From Rhizobium sp. Leaf371 (GTDB lineage: Bacteria > Pseudomonadota > Alphaproteobacteria > Rhizobiales > Rhizobiaceae): a stretch of DNA of 64,000 nucleotides. Both the position numbers and the translations under genes were made by a program. Shown here piece by piece: positions 20,920 through 29,819 of the stretch. Location of the stretch: the NCBI RefSeq assembly GCF_001424045.1, contig NZ_LMQB01000012.1, positions 2,973 through 66,972 of the forward strand, given 5' to 3'. Numbering within the stretch: position 1 is the stretch's first letter; the number at the start of each line of letters is the position of its first letter. The notes beneath the pieces are model-generated. The model searched no databases and was not told where the DNA came from. It was given only the letters and a program-made list of their open reading frames with translations.

Positions 20920-22428
20920 CTACAGAAAGATCGCGGAGAAGAGAATGTAGAGGAGCGCGGAGAGCAGGGCGGAGGCGGGAACCGTGATGATCCAGGCGCC
21001 GACGATCGTCAGGAAATGCGAACGCCGCACGAGCTGCCGCCGCCGTGTCTCGTCCGCGCCATGCTCGGCCCGCAGCTGGAAGTCCGACTGGCCGGTCTTC
21101 CGCCGGACATAGTCCAGCCGCAGCTTGGAATTGCGGGTGTACCATTCGCGGAAGAAGCCGATGCCGAACACGGCGCCGACGGCGATGTGGGTCGTGCTGA
21201 CCGGCAGGCCGAGGGTCGAGGCGAGGATGACGGTGATGGCGGTGGCGAGCGCCACGCAGAAGGCGCGCACCGGATTGAGCTTGGTGATTTCCTCGCCGAC
21301 CACGCGGATGAGCTTCGGCCCATAGAGCAGCAGCCCGGCCGAAATGCCGAGCGCGCCGATCAGCAACACCCAGAAGGCGACGGCCGCGGTTTCCCCCGGC
21401 ACCGACCTGCCGACATTGGCGACGATGGCCGAGAGCGGCCCGACCGCGTTGGAGACGTCGTTGGAGCCATGCGCGAAGGAGAGCAGCGCGGCCGAGACCA
21501 CAAGCGGCAGGTGAAACAGCGGCCGGAGCGACTGGTTGCGGTTTTCGAGCCCTACCGCCCGGCGCGCGACCGTGCGGCGTGTGACGAGATAGACGAGCAC
21601 GCCGACGGCCAGGCCCGCGCCGAGGCCGTCAACGAGAGTCACCTCATAGACCCGGTCGAGGCCGATCAGCGCGAAATAGACGGTGAAGATGCCGCCCATG
21701 AAGGCCAGCAGGATCGGGATCCAGAACACCGCCCCGGCGATCTTGTCTTCCCGGTAGATGATGAACGTCTTGATGAAGAGCAGTAGGCCGGCCGCCACGC
21801 CGCCGCCGAGAAAGGGCGACAGCATCCAGCTGAGCGTGATGCCGCCGAGCGAGAGCCATTGCACCGACGAAAATCCGACGGCGGCAACGCCGGCGCCCAG
21901 AATGCTGCCGACGATGGCATGCGTGGTGGAAATCGGCGCGCTGCACCAGGTCGCGATGTTGATCCAGACCGCAGCGGAGATCAGCGCCGACATCATGACC
22001 CAGACCAGCGTCTGGCTGTCGGTAAAGGCCGCGGCATCGACCAGCCCGCCCTCGATGGTCGAGACCACCCGCCCGCCGGCAAAGAGCGCGCCGGCAATCT
22101 CAAAGATCGCGGCGATCACCAGGGCGCCGGTCATGGTCATCGCCCGGGCGCCGACGGCGGCACCCACATTGTTTGTCACGTCGTTCGCGCCGATGTTCAT
22201 CGCCATGTAGCCGGCAATGGCGGCCGCCGCGATGACGATGATAGCGCCGGGCGCCTGCGACACCGCGCTCGCCGCGACGATCATGACGAAGACGAGAAAG
22301 ATGAAGCCGAGCCCGAGGCCGACTGAGCCCTTCAGGACGAATTGCGACGCCTCCTCGTTCAGCGTCAGCTTGTCGAGGTCCTTGTCGAGTGTCGATTTCT
22401 CAAGCGACGGTGCCGTCTTCCCCATCAT
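20920..22428 (-). CDS. pit: inorganic phosphate transporter, PiT family
   Basis: Low-affinity phosphate (metal-phosphate/H+) symporter in the inner membrane. The 502-aa protein has about ten or more transmembrane segments and both inverted PHO4 signature repeats: GANDVTNNVGAAVG in the first half and GSNDVSNAVGPL in the second. A hydrophilic N-terminus of about 30 residues precedes the first helix, and a charged loop (about residues 405-465, with RRKTGQSDFQ) precedes the last helix. It leads the pit-rsmE-gshA group. Confidence 0.92.
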   Translation of the reverse strand: MMGKTAPSLEKSTLDKDLDKLTLNEEASQFVLKGSVGLGLGFIFLVFVMIVAASAVSQAPGAIIVIAAAAIAGYMAMNIGANDVTNNVGAAVGARAMTMTGALVIAAIFEIAGALFAGGRVVSTIEGGLVDAAAFTDSQTLVWVMMSALISAAVWINIATWCSAPISTTHAIVGSILGAGVAAVGFSSVQWLSLGGITLSWMLSPFLGGGVAAGLLLFIKTFIIYREDKIAGAVFWIPILLAFMGGIFTVYFALIGLDRVYEVTLVDGLGAGLAVGVLVYLVTRRTVARRAVGLENRNQSLRPLFHLPLVVSAALLSFAHGSNDVSNAVGPLSAIVANVGRSVPGETAAVAFWVLLIGALGISAGLLLYGPKLIRVVGEEITKLNPVRAFCVALATAITVILASTLGLPVSTTHIAVGAVFGIGFFREWYTRNSKLRLDYVRRKTGQSDFQLRAEHGADETRRRQLVRRSHFLTIVGAWIITVPASALLSALLYILFSAIFL

Positions 22429-22648
22429 CAGTCCTCATCGCCCGCCGCCGCCCGGTCCCGCGTCGCTCCAGCGTTTCTACCTGCATCATCGTTTCGTCCC
22501 GAAGTCTAATCCGATCTCGGGGACGACGCAGGAAAGCCGCGCCGCGGCAAGCGCATCTCTTTCGTTCAGCTATCCGTAGAAAGTAAGGCTCGCGCGACGC
22601 TTGCCAACGGCCGGGAAGCCGCGACGATACCGGACACGCGGCGATGCC

Positions 22649-23164
22649 TTATTGCGCGGCGCTGCGGGCCGCTTCGAGCGGCGGCTGCAGGGTGGCGAGA
22701 AGCTGGGTCTGGTAATCGAGGATGAGCTTGCGCAGGCCCGGTTCCGCGACGCGGCCGGCGGCCTCCGTAAAGGTCACCCATTCCAGCGTGCGCGAACCTT
22801 TTTCGGGAAAACGCTTCGCCATGTCGAACACCACGACCGGATAGACATGCACGCGGCACTGGATCTTCAGGCCTTTGCTCATGCCCTTCTCGTAGGTGAA
22901 GCTGCCGACGGGGTCGGCCGAAGGCTCGCCCTTCACGCCGGCCTCTTCCCAGGCCTCGCGCGCCGCAACCTCGTGGGACGCCTTGCCCTCCATCGGCCAG
23001 CCCTTTGGAATGACCCAGCGGCCGGTATCCCGGCTCGTGATCAGCAGCATTTCCGGCACGGCACTTTTCTTCCGGAACCGATAGCACAGCGCAGCAAACT
23101 GTATGCGCTCGGGTCGGCGGAACATCAGGCGGACTTCGGATACGATGCTATCGAGTATGGTCAA
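22649..23164 (-). CDS. Nudix hydrolase
   Basis: A 171-aa Nudix-fold pyrophosphohydrolase. The Nudix helix reads REAWEEAGV within GKASHEVAAREAWEEAGV, giving the core REUxEExGU. The PKGWPMEGK context resembles diphosphoinositol-polyphosphate / diadenosine-polyphosphate-type hydrolases, and the upstream Glu of the long consensus is Lys, as I recall for this subgroup. The substrate is therefore a nucleotide-linked or inositol pyrophosphate at best guess. It stands alone: pit upstream starts at 22428 with a 220-bp gap. Confidence 0.87.
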   Translation of the reverse strand: MTILDSIVSEVRLMFRRPERIQFAALCYRFRKKSAVPEMLLITSRDTGRWVIPKGWPMEGKASHEVAAREAWEEAGVKGEPSADPVGSFTYEKGMSKGLKIQCRVHVYPVVVFDMAKRFPEKGSRTLEWVTFTEAAGRVAEPGLRKLILDYQTQLLATLQPPLEAARSAAQ

Positions 23165-23460
23165 TGATCTGTAGCTCTTTCGTCGGAAGCGGTCTCGTCA
23201 GGAATTGCGCTTGCCGAAAACGGCATGTGAGGCCTGCCGGCGCTCGGTCTAACCCTGACGCGGGGAGATTGATCCGGACGCAGGGGGAAATTTCGATTCG
23301 CACCCTTCTCGGCACGTCAGAAATATAAATGAACGCGGACGTTGTCACAGTCCATCGCAAACTGGTGCAAGTCGATAAGGAACACTATGCCTGCAATCTT
23401 GCGCCGACATGGTCGCACACCGGCATTTACTATCACATATGCGACGTCAAATGGCGCATT

Positions 23461-24267
23461 TCAATCCCGAGGCCTTTCCAGCAGGCGCAGCCTTGAAATT
23501 CTCGCCCGATCCTCGGCACGATGCGCATCCAGGCTTGCCGATATCACGAAATCGATATGCTGCTCTGCAGCGCGGCGCGCGCCGGCAGGGTCCGCCGCCA
23601 GAATGGCCGCATGGATCGCCGCATGCTGCTCCAGCAGCCGATCGGCGGCTCCGGGGGCCTGGAAAACCGTTGTCCGACTAAAGAAAATATCCTGCTCCAA
23701 AAGTCGGTAGCACGACCTGAGCGTGTGTAGCAGAATGACGTTGTGGGCGCTTTCGCCGACCGTCATGTGAAAATCGATATCGGCGCGCAGGCCGCTGTCG
23801 CGGTCGTCGGCATCGCGTGCCGCCCGCATGCGCGTCACGATCCGGGTCAGGCTCTCCCGGTCGGCCTCCGTCGCATGGCGCGCGGCGCGCTCGGCGGTCA
23901 GGCCTTCGATTTCGCGCCGGTAGTCGAGATAGTCGCGCGCCGCCTTTTCATGGCGCACGATCAGGGCGCGCATGGGCTGCGAAAAGATCTCGCCGATGAT
24001 ATCGGCGACGAAGGTGCCGCCGCCGTGCCGACTGACGAGCAGGCCGCGCGTCTCGAGCGTCTTCAGGGCCTCCCGCAGGATCGGTCGCGAGACGTCGAAG
24101 CGGGCGGCAAGGTCGCGCTCGCCCGGCAGCCGGTCGCCGTCGCGCAGCACGCCGTCGAGGATCAGCGTCTCGATGCGCTGGACGATCTCGTCGGCCGCCC
24201 GGCTCTGGTGAATGGCGGAGAACATTTCGACCGGCTCGTCCGCCACGCGTTTCTCCTCATCGAGCAT
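23461..24267 (-). CDS. GntR-family regulator, FadR/FCD subfamily
   Basis: A 268-aa repressor with an N-terminal winged helix-turn-helix (AADEIVQRIETLILDGVLRDGDRLPGERDLAARFDVSRPILREALKTLE), then an all-helical FCD ligand domain with the metal/ligand pattern DFHMTVGESAHN and later QHAAIHAAI. FCD regulators usually respond to carboxylic acids or sugar acids. No catabolic operon adjoins it, so its ligand is unknown. ATG 24267 gives a family-like length. The reading frame stays open upstream to 25200, but that part overlaps the L,D-transpeptidase gene and has no family match. A perfect palindrome sits directly before the start codon. Confidence 0.88.
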   Translation of the reverse strand: MLDEEKRVADEPVEMFSAIHQSRAADEIVQRIETLILDGVLRDGDRLPGERDLAARFDVSRPILREALKTLETRGLLVSRHGGGTFVADIIGEIFSQPMRALIVRHEKAARDYLDYRREIEGLTAERAARHATEADRESLTRIVTRMRAARDADDRDSGLRADIDFHMTVGESAHNVILLHTLRSCYRLLEQDIFFSRTTVFQAPGAADRLLEQHAAIHAAILAADPAGARRAAEQHIDFVISASLDAHRAEDRARISRLRLLERPRD

Positions 24268-24272
24268 GTCCA

Positions 24273-24293
24273 GCCAAAACGTCCCGTTTTGGC
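24273..24293. promoter_or_regulatory. perfect palindrome at the GntR gene start, possible autoregulatory operator
   Basis: GCCAAAACG (24273-24281) and CGTTTTGGC (24285-24293) form perfect 9-bp arms around a 3-bp centre. It begins 5 bp upstream of the ATG and covers the ribosome-binding position. FadR-like regulators often bind short palindromes near their own promoters, so autorepression is plausible. An RNA hairpin masking the ribosome site is the alternative. Confidence 0.5.
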
Positions 24294-24310
24294 GTCGGAC
24301 ACGGCGACGG

Positions 24311-24352
24311 AACAAAACGAAACGGAACCGACCGGCGTCCTGCCGGCCGGTC
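24311..24352 (-). terminator. possible terminator of the first L,D-transpeptidase gene
   Basis: On the minus strand, a 7-bp stem (24352-24346 with 24336-24330) is followed by a T-rich stretch broken by other bases (24329-24311). It lies 23 nt past the stop at 24375. The T-run is imperfect. Confidence 0.4.
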
Positions 24353-24374
24353 CCGATGATGTCCGGTCGGCCGA

Positions 24375-25073
24375 TCAGCCGCCGAAGATGGTGCGCAGCA
24401 GGTCGATGCCGCGGTCGTCGTAGGAGACTTCGCCCTGCTTGTTGCCGGGGCCGACCACGATCACCTTGGCGCCGATCGAGGCGCGGTCGTAGAGATGCTC
24501 GACGTCCTGGTTCATCATGCGGATACAGCCGGAGGACATGTTCTGGCCGATGGTCCAGGGCTGGTTGGTGCCGTGAATGCGGAAGCCGCTGTCGTTCCGG
24601 CCCTTGTAGAGATAGAGGGCGCGGGCGCCGAGCGGGTTGTTGACGCCGCCTTCCATAAAGGCCGGCAGGATATGGCCGTTCTTGCGCTCGCGGGCGATCA
24701 TTTCCGCCGGCGGCGTCCAGCCGGGCCATTCGGCCTTGCGCTGGACCTTCACCACGCCCGACCAGCCGAAGCCTTCGCGGCCGACGCCGATGCCGTAGCG
24801 GGTCGCCTTGTTGTTGCCTTCGACGTAGTAGAGATATTTGTGGTTGGTATCGACGATGATGGTGCCGGGGGCCTCGTCGGTGCGCAGCCGCACCTTGGTG
24901 CGCCAGAATTCGCGCGCCGGCTTGCGCTGCGATGCGGCGATCGTCGTCACGTCGCTCTGCCCGATGGTTGCCGCCGGCCGCTCGATCATCGTTGCCGATG
25001 CCGCGCCCGCGCCGCCGAAGAGCAGCGCTGCCGCAAGTGCCGCACCTGCCGCACGTCCCCGTTTCGTCGTCAT
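24375..25073 (-). CDS. periplasmic L,D-transpeptidase (YkuD domain)
   Basis: A 232-aa exported enzyme with an N-terminal signal peptide (about residues 1-28, GAALAAALLFGGAGAASA). It should form 3-3 peptidoglycan cross-links or attach proteins to peptidoglycan. The YkuD core runs from TIIVDTNHKYLYYVEG (about 71) to VIVVGPG, with the active site H167 in RIHGTN and C183 in SSGCIRM. The second, related enzyme is encoded just upstream on the same strand. Rhizobiaceae grow from a pole with much L,D-cross-linking, so several paralogues are expected. Confidence 0.92.
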   Translation of the reverse strand: MTTKRGRAAGAALAAALLFGGAGAASATMIERPAATIGQSDVTTIAASQRKPAREFWRTKVRLRTDEAPGTIIVDTNHKYLYYVEGNNKATRYGIGVGREGFGWSGVVKVQRKAEWPGWTPPAEMIARERKNGHILPAFMEGGVNNPLGARALYLYKGRNDSGFRIHGTNQPWTIGQNMSSGCIRMMNQDVEHLYDRASIGAKVIVVGPGNKQGEVSYDDRGIDLLRTIFGG

Positions 25074-25309
25074 GAATGTCTCTCCCTCTCAAGCCCGCCG
25101 GTCGCGCCGCCGGACCCTCTCGAAGGGCCGGCAGACGCGCAACGCATCGGGGAAACGCTATTCGATCGCACGCATCCCGCAAGATCGGACCGTGCGACAT
25201 GGATCGAATGTGATCGTCCCCGAGGTCATGTCGAGGACGATTGTTGCTGAAAAAGCACGATGCGGCGTCGAAACCGGCTTACGCCCGTGGTCCCCGCATC
25301 TGGCCTGCC

Positions 25310-26152
25310 TTACTGGACGATGACCCGCGTTCCCACGTCGACGCGCTCGTAGAGGTCGGTCACGTCCTCGTTGCGCATGCGGATGCAGCCGGAGGACACG
25401 GCATAGCCGATCGTCCAGGGCGCGTTGGTGCCGTGAATGCGGTAGAGGGTGGAGCCGAGATACATGGCGCGCGCGCCGAGCGGATTTGCCGGGCCGCCCT
25501 CCATGCTGGCGGGGAGATAGTGGCCCTTGGCGGCTTCGCGGGCGATCATTTCGGATGGCGGGCGCCAGGTCGGCCATTCCGCCTTGCGCGTCACCTTGTG
25601 CGCCCCCGCCCATTCGAAGCCCGGCTTGCCGACGCCGACGCCATAGCGCCGGGCCTCGCCCTTGCCGGTGACGAGATAGAGGAAGCGGCTGTTGGTATCG
25701 ATGACGATCGTGCCGGGACGCTCGCGGGTCTCGTAGGCGACGGTCTGCGGCAGGAACTGCGGATCGATCGGCCGCACGGGGCGCTGCGGCGCCACCATGC
25801 CGGCGGAGCGCACCAGCGGCGCGGCCCGCTGGACGGCGGGTCGCTGGTAGATCACCTGCTGGCGCGGCGCGAAGATCCCGGAGCGTTCGCGGTAGACGAC
25901 GCGCGGCTGGTCGCCGACGGCGCGCTGGCGCAGAACGCGCCGCTCGTCCACACGGCCCTGCTCGGTCGGGGGCGCGGTCCGGGGCGCGGCCCGCGGCCCG
26001 GCCCCGAGCTGCATCAGCCAGGGGGCCGTCAGGTCCGGGCTGACGATGACCGGCGGGCGGTTGCCGTAGCGCTCGGCGGCCTGTGCGAAGCCGGCGCCGA
26101 TATCGGTGACGGCAACGGAAAGGAGAGTGGTGAGGATCAGCAATGTCTTCAT
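25310..26152 (-). CDS. second L,D-transpeptidase (YkuD domain) with Arg/Pro-rich linker
   Basis: A 280-aa exported paralogue of the preceding enzyme. The signal peptide spans about residues 1-26 (KTLLILTTLLSVAVTDIGAGFAQA). A 110-residue Arg/Pro/Gln-rich linker (about 30-140) precedes the YkuD domain, where H240 (RIHGTN) and C256 (SSGCIRM) are the catalytic pair. The catalytic blocks closely resemble the neighbour (EMIARE, LPA-MEGG, NPLGARA), suggesting an old tandem duplication. The enzyme ends at the Cys domain without the extra C-terminal tail of its neighbour. ATG 26152 was chosen because the signal peptide starts there. Confidence 0.91.
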   Translation of the reverse strand: MKTLLILTTLLSVAVTDIGAGFAQAAERYGNRPPVIVSPDLTAPWLMQLGAGPRAAPRTAPPTEQGRVDERRVLRQRAVGDQPRVVYRERSGIFAPRQQVIYQRPAVQRAAPLVRSAGMVAPQRPVRPIDPQFLPQTVAYETRERPGTIVIDTNSRFLYLVTGKGEARRYGVGVGKPGFEWAGAHKVTRKAEWPTWRPPSEMIAREAAKGHYLPASMEGGPANPLGARAMYLGSTLYRIHGTNAPWTIGYAVSSGCIRMRNEDVTDLYERVDVGTRVIVQ

Positions 26153-26371
26153 GACGGGGTGGCTCTCGTTCTGGCGCGCGGCGAAGGCTCGGCCGGTCCA
26201 TCCGGCTTGTGGGGGAGAGCCTGACACCGGAGCGGGATAGGAAGCGTAAACGGACATTGCAGAACGGGTGGCCGGCCCGTGAAAGTCTTCGGTAGGGTTA
26301 TTGCGTGCTTTCGAAAAATGGTTGACGAAGCGTGAAGCGTGCCGATTGCGGACAGAAGAGGGGCGAATGCG

Positions 26372-27013
26372 ATGACCGAGATCGAGACACCCAAGGGCCT
26401 GATCGCCGGCCCGGACGGACGGACCCGCTGCGCCTGGCATGGCAATCTTCCGGATTATCTGCGCTACCACGACGAGGAATGGGGCCGCCCGGTGACGGAT
26501 GATATCAGGCTGTTCGAAAAGATCTGCCTCGAGGGCTTCCAGTCCGGCCTGTCCTGGCTGACGATCCTCAGGAAGCGCCAATCCTTCCGCGCCGCCTTTG
26601 CCGGCTTCGACATCGATGCCGTGGCCGATTTCGGCGAGGAGGACATCGCCCGCTGCGTCGCGGATGCCGGCATCGTGCGCCATCGCGGCAAGATCGTCTC
26701 GACGATCAACAATGCCCGCCGCGCACAGGACATGCGCGCCGAATTCGGCACGCTCGCCCGCTATTTCTGGCGTTTCGAGCCTGCCCTGCACGAGCGGCCC
26801 TCAAGCGTCACCCACGCCGAAATCGCCGCCAACCCGACGACGCCGGTGTCGGTGCGGATCTCCAAGGACCTGAAGAAACGCGGCTGGACCTTCGTCGGCC
26901 CGACCACGGTCTATGCCTTCATGCAGGCCATGGGCCTCGTCAACGACCATATCGAAGGCTGCATCTGCCGGCAGCCGATCGAGGAGCTGCGGGCCAGCTT
27001 CGTCCGGCCCTAA
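26372..27013 (+). CDS. tag: DNA-3-methyladenine glycosylase I
   Basis: Removes 3-methyladenine from alkylated DNA. The 213-aa protein has the Tag zinc-snap ligands: Cys20 and His33 in RCAWHG...LRYHDEEWG, spaced as C4/H17 of the E. coli enzyme, and the C-terminal His and Cys in NDHIEGC. The catalytic-pocket Glu is in LEGFQSGLSW. The start ATG 26372 is preceded by GAGGGG; the upstream ATG 26339 would add 11 residues of no family match. It diverges from the second L,D-transpeptidase gene. Confidence 0.94.
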   Translation: MTEIETPKGLIAGPDGRTRCAWHGNLPDYLRYHDEEWGRPVTDDIRLFEKICLEGFQSGLSWLTILRKRQSFRAAFAGFDIDAVADFGEEDIARCVADAGIVRHRGKIVSTINNARRAQDMRAEFGTLARYFWRFEPALHERPSSVTHAEIAANPTTPVSVRISKDLKKRGWTFVGPTTVYAFMQAMGLVNDHIEGCICRQPIEELRASFVRP

Positions 27014-27019
27014 CGGATG

Positions 27020-27208
27020 TCAGAGCGTGCGGCCCCGCCGCCCGCTTGCCAGAAGCACGATGCCGACAAGGGCGACGACGATGCCGATGACGAGCCACTG
27101 CGTCTGGCCGGTCATGAAGCTTCCGCCCATCAGATTGGCGCCCTGCAAAATCCAGATCAGTCCCACCAGCAGGCAGAGCACGCCGGCGATCGTCTTGAAA
27201 CGCTTCAT
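27020..27208 (-). CDS. small membrane protein with two transmembrane helices
   Basis: A 62-aa protein made almost entirely of two hydrophobic helices (IAGVLCLLVGLIWILQGANL and WLVIGIVVALVGIVLLASG) joined by a short GSFMTGQTQ loop. Similar small proteins are common in alphaproteobacteria and have no assigned function. The start is fixed by a strong AGGAGGAGACGGGA leader before ATG 27208. It lies 13 nt downstream of the DUF305 gene on the same strand and may be cotranscribed with it. Confidence 0.75.
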   Translation of the reverse strand: MKRFKTIAGVLCLLVGLIWILQGANLMGGSFMTGQTQWLVIGIVVALVGIVLLASGRRGRTL

Positions 27209-27221
27209 TCCCGTCTCCTCC

Positions 27222-27677
27222 TCAAGCGGCGTCCCCCATGGTGCGCCGCGCGGCGTGGGGCCAGGCATTGCCGGCCCAGGTCTTCATCCGGGCGATCTCG
27301 GTTTCCTGCGCCGCGATCACCTCCTGCGCCAGCGCGCGCAGATCGGGATCGGTGCCGAATTCCAGCTCCACCTTCGCCATGTCGATGGCGCCCTGGTGAT
27401 GCGCGATCATGCCCTTGGCAAAATCGACATCGGCCTTGCCCGTATAGGCGATGGCCATGCCCTCGTGCATCCGGGCATTCGCCTTGGCAAAGGCCTGGCT
27501 CGAAGGCCCCTGGTCGCCCTTGGGCGTCGTCTTGTCGCCCGACATGGCCCCCGACTTGGCATCATGGTTCATCTGGCTGTGATCCATGGGTTTGGCCGCG
27601 TCCTGCGCGAAGGCGAGGGCAGGGGCGAGCGAGAGAAGCGCGATCGTGGCGGCGCCGACGGTCATCTTTTGAAACAT
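27222..27677 (-). CDS. periplasmic DUF305 protein
   Basis: A 151-aa secreted protein with a signal peptide (residues 1-25, cleavage after ALAFAQ). The DUF305 core is in the second half, with the signature FAKGMIAHHQGAIDMAK and many His/Met residues, including MDHSQMNHD near the mature N-terminus. Family members such as CopM bind copper, which is the best functional guess. The start ATG 27677 is preceded by AAAGGACAG. It sits between a Cys/His-rich secreted protein and a small membrane protein on the same strand, suggesting a small metal-handling unit. Confidence 0.85.
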   Translation of the reverse strand: MFQKMTVGAATIALLSLAPALAFAQDAAKPMDHSQMNHDAKSGAMSGDKTTPKGDQGPSSQAFAKANARMHEGMAIAYTGKADVDFAKGMIAHHQGAIDMAKVELEFGTDPDLRALAQEVIAAQETEIARMKTWAGNAWPHAARRTMGDAA

Positions 27678-27709
27678 GGTCTGTCCTTTCGATAGGATGA
27701 ATATGCCGA

Positions 27710-28066
27710 TCAGGTCGAAAGGGCGGATCTGGGTGGTGGCGCCGCGGGCTCCGGCGATAGGGCGATCAGCGGAAGCTCGACGGCCGGGCGCAGGCGCTGC
27801 GGCGCCAGGGCAAGCCGGCCGATATCGCCGGCCTCGACCTCCAGCGCGAAACAGGCCGAACAGAGCATGGGATGCGTGCCCTTGGTCGAGGCGTGACAGC
27901 CGCTCGGGCAATCGGGCGATCCCGAATGCCGGTTGCCGTCGTCGTGAACGGCGTGAGACCCGGCGATGCCGTCCCCATGGGCGAGCCCCTGCGCCTGCGC
28001 CATGGCGGAGGTCCATCCCGACAGGATGGCGCAAAGCACGGAAAGGGCGAGGACGAAGGCGCGCAT
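27710..28066 (-). CDS. small secreted Cys/His-rich protein, DUF2946-like
   Basis: A 118-aa protein with a signal peptide (MRAFVLALSVLCAILSGWTSAMA). The mature part carries many His residues and a Cys cluster, CPSGCHAST...MLCSACFAL (two C-x2-3-C pairs), then a Pro/Ala-rich tail. The pattern resembles small DUF2946-type proteins found with copper-resistance genes. The neighbouring DUF305 gene, 32 nt downstream on the same strand, supports a metal-related role. Function remains a guess. Confidence 0.65.
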   Translation of the reverse strand: MRAFVLALSVLCAILSGWTSAMAQAQGLAHGDGIAGSHAVHDDGNRHSGSPDCPSGCHASTKGTHPMLCSACFALEVEAGDIGRLALAPQRLRPAVELPLIALSPEPAAPPPRSALST

Positions 28067-28241
28067 CGCCTCAACATAAGCAGGATCTGCCCGAAGGGAA
28101 GCCCGCCTCGTCTGCCTTCGCGCCGTCTTCGGGTCGTCTTCGGGCCGCCCGCCCAGCCTTGCCGCTCTGCCCGTGATCGGTTAGGGAAGGCGCCAAGCCA
28201 ATGAATGGACTTTCCAACTGCAAACGAGACGGTCGAACGCC

Positions 28242-29774
28242 ATGAAGAAGAAGCCTCAGAAGCTCAAGGCCCGCCTGCCGCGCGGCTTCGTCGATCGCTC
28301 CGCCGCCGACATCCGCGCCGTCGATGGCATGGTCGCCAAAATCCGCGAGGTCTACGAGCGCTACGGCTTCGATCCCGTGGAAACACCGCTGTTCGAATAT
28401 ACCGATGCGCTCGGCAAGTTCCTGCCCGACAGCGACCGCCCCAACGAAGGCGTCTTCTCGCTGAAGGACGACGACGAGCAGTGGATGTCGCTGCGCTACG
28501 ACCTCACCGCGCCGCTCGCCCGCCATGTCGCGGAGAATTTCAACGAGATCCAGCTGCCCTACCGCACCTTCCGCGCCGGCTGGGTCTTCCGCAACGAAAA
28601 GCCCGGCCCCGGCCGCTTCCGCCAGTTCATGCAGTTCGACGCCGACACGGTCGGCGCCGCCGGCGTGCAGGCCGATGCCGAGATGTGCATGATGATGGCG
28701 GATACGATGGAGGCGCTGGGCCTAAAAGATCAGTACGTCGTGCGCGTGAATAGCCGCAAGGTTCTCGACGGACTATTGGAGGCCATCGGGCTTGTTGGTC
28801 CTGAGACTGCGGAGCGGCGCCTTACAGTGCTGCGGGCAATGGATAAGTTCGATAAATTTGGGAGGGACGGAGTACGCTTACTCCTCGGTTCTGGTCGCAA
28901 AGATGAGAGTGGAGATGTAACGAAAGGCGCGCAGCTTCCAGATCGTGCCATCGACGCGATTATCGAACTTCTTGAAGCGCATGAGCTTGATGAGCTACTC
29001 GACTACAAACAGACCTTAACGTTTAAAACTGCAGCACTGTCAGAGCTAAGCATCAACGCGACATTTGTAGCGGGTTTCAAGGAGCTACGGGAAATCTATG
29101 ATCTCGTGCAGGCTGCAGGTTATCAGAGCGATCGCATCCGCATCGACCCCTCCGTCGTGCGCGGCCTCGAATACTACACCGGTCCCGTCTTCGAAGCCGA
29201 ACTGACCTTCCCCGTCACCAACGAAAAGGGCGAAACCGTCGTCTTCGGCTCGGTCGGCGGCGGCGGTCGTTATGATGGCCTCGTCTCCCGCTTCATGGGC
29301 CAGCCCGTGCCGGCCACCGGCTTCTCCATCGGCGTCTCCCGCCTGATGACGGCGCTGAAGAACCTCGGCAAGCTGGGGGGAGACGAGATCCTCGCCCCGG
29401 TCGTCGTCTGCGTCATGGATCGCGACACCGACAGCCTCGGCCGCTACCAGCGCTTCACACAGGCGCTGCGTCACGCCGGCATCCGCGCCGAAATGTATCA
29501 GGGCAACAAGAAGAATTTCGGCGACCAGCTGAAATATGCCGACCGCCGCGGCGCGCCTCTGGCCATCATCCAGGGCGGCGACGAGCGCGAACAGGGCGTC
29601 GTCCAGATCAAGGACCTGATCGAGGGCAAGCGCCTTTCCGGCGAGATCGAGGACAACGCCACCTGGCGCGAGGCCCGCGTCGCCCAGGTCTCGGTGCCGG
29701 AAGCCGAGCTTGTCGAAAAAGTCCGCGAGATGCTGGAGGCCCAGAAGCAGGACCGCGACCGGGCGGCAGGCTGA
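28242..29774 (+). CDS. hisS: histidyl-tRNA synthetase
   Basis: Class II aminoacyl-tRNA synthetase charging tRNA-His. The 510 aa include motif 1/2 regions ([24 protein letters not shown]), the histidine-A box [11 protein letters not shown], and motif 3 ([13 protein letters not shown]), then the anticodon-binding domain (about 395-500). The segment of about residues 160-295 is unusual: its DNA drops to about 51% G+C (152 G+C in 300 bases, 28801-29100, counted by hand) and its sequence, as in [20 protein letters not shown], departs from rhizobial HisS as I know it. Catalytic motifs outside the patch are intact, so the enzyme should work. It leads the hisS-hisZ-hisG group. Confidence 0.95.
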   Translation: MKKKPQKLKARLPRGFVDRSAADIRAVDGMVAKIREVYERYGFDPVETPLFEYTDALGKFLPDSDRPNEGVFSLKDDDEQWMSLRYDLTAPLARHVAENFNEIQLPYRTFRAGWVFRNEKPGPGRFRQFMQFDADTVGAAGVQADAEMCMMMADTMEALGLKDQYVVRVNSRKVLDGLLEAIGLVGPETAERRLTVLRAMDKFDKFGRDGVRLLLGSGRKDESGDVTKGAQLPDRAIDAIIELLEAHELDELLDYKQTLTFKTAALSELSINATFVAGFKELREIYDLVQAAGYQSDRIRIDPSVVRGLEYYTGPVFEAELTFPVTNEKGETVVFGSVGGGGRYDGLVSRFMGQPVPATGFSIGVSRLMTALKNLGKLGGDEILAPVVVCVMDRDTDSLGRYQRFTQALRHAGIRAEMYQGNKKNFGDQLKYADRRGAPLAIIQGGDEREQGVVQIKDLIEGKRLSGEIEDNATWREARVAQVSVPEAELVEKVREMLEAQKQDRDRAAG

Positions 29775-29819
29775 CCCGCGTGTCTCCGATCGCCTCGACC
29801 GCACAGCCCCTCACCCTAA

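Noticed and set aside
23165..23460. Possible small genes between the Nudix and GntR genes
   Set aside because: Frames there are short, without ribosome sites or family features; the gap looks like ordinary promoter and terminator space.
24273..25200. Very long upstream extension of the GntR regulator
   Set aside because: It overlaps the L,D-transpeptidase gene in another frame; the helix-turn-helix domain begins soon after ATG 24267.
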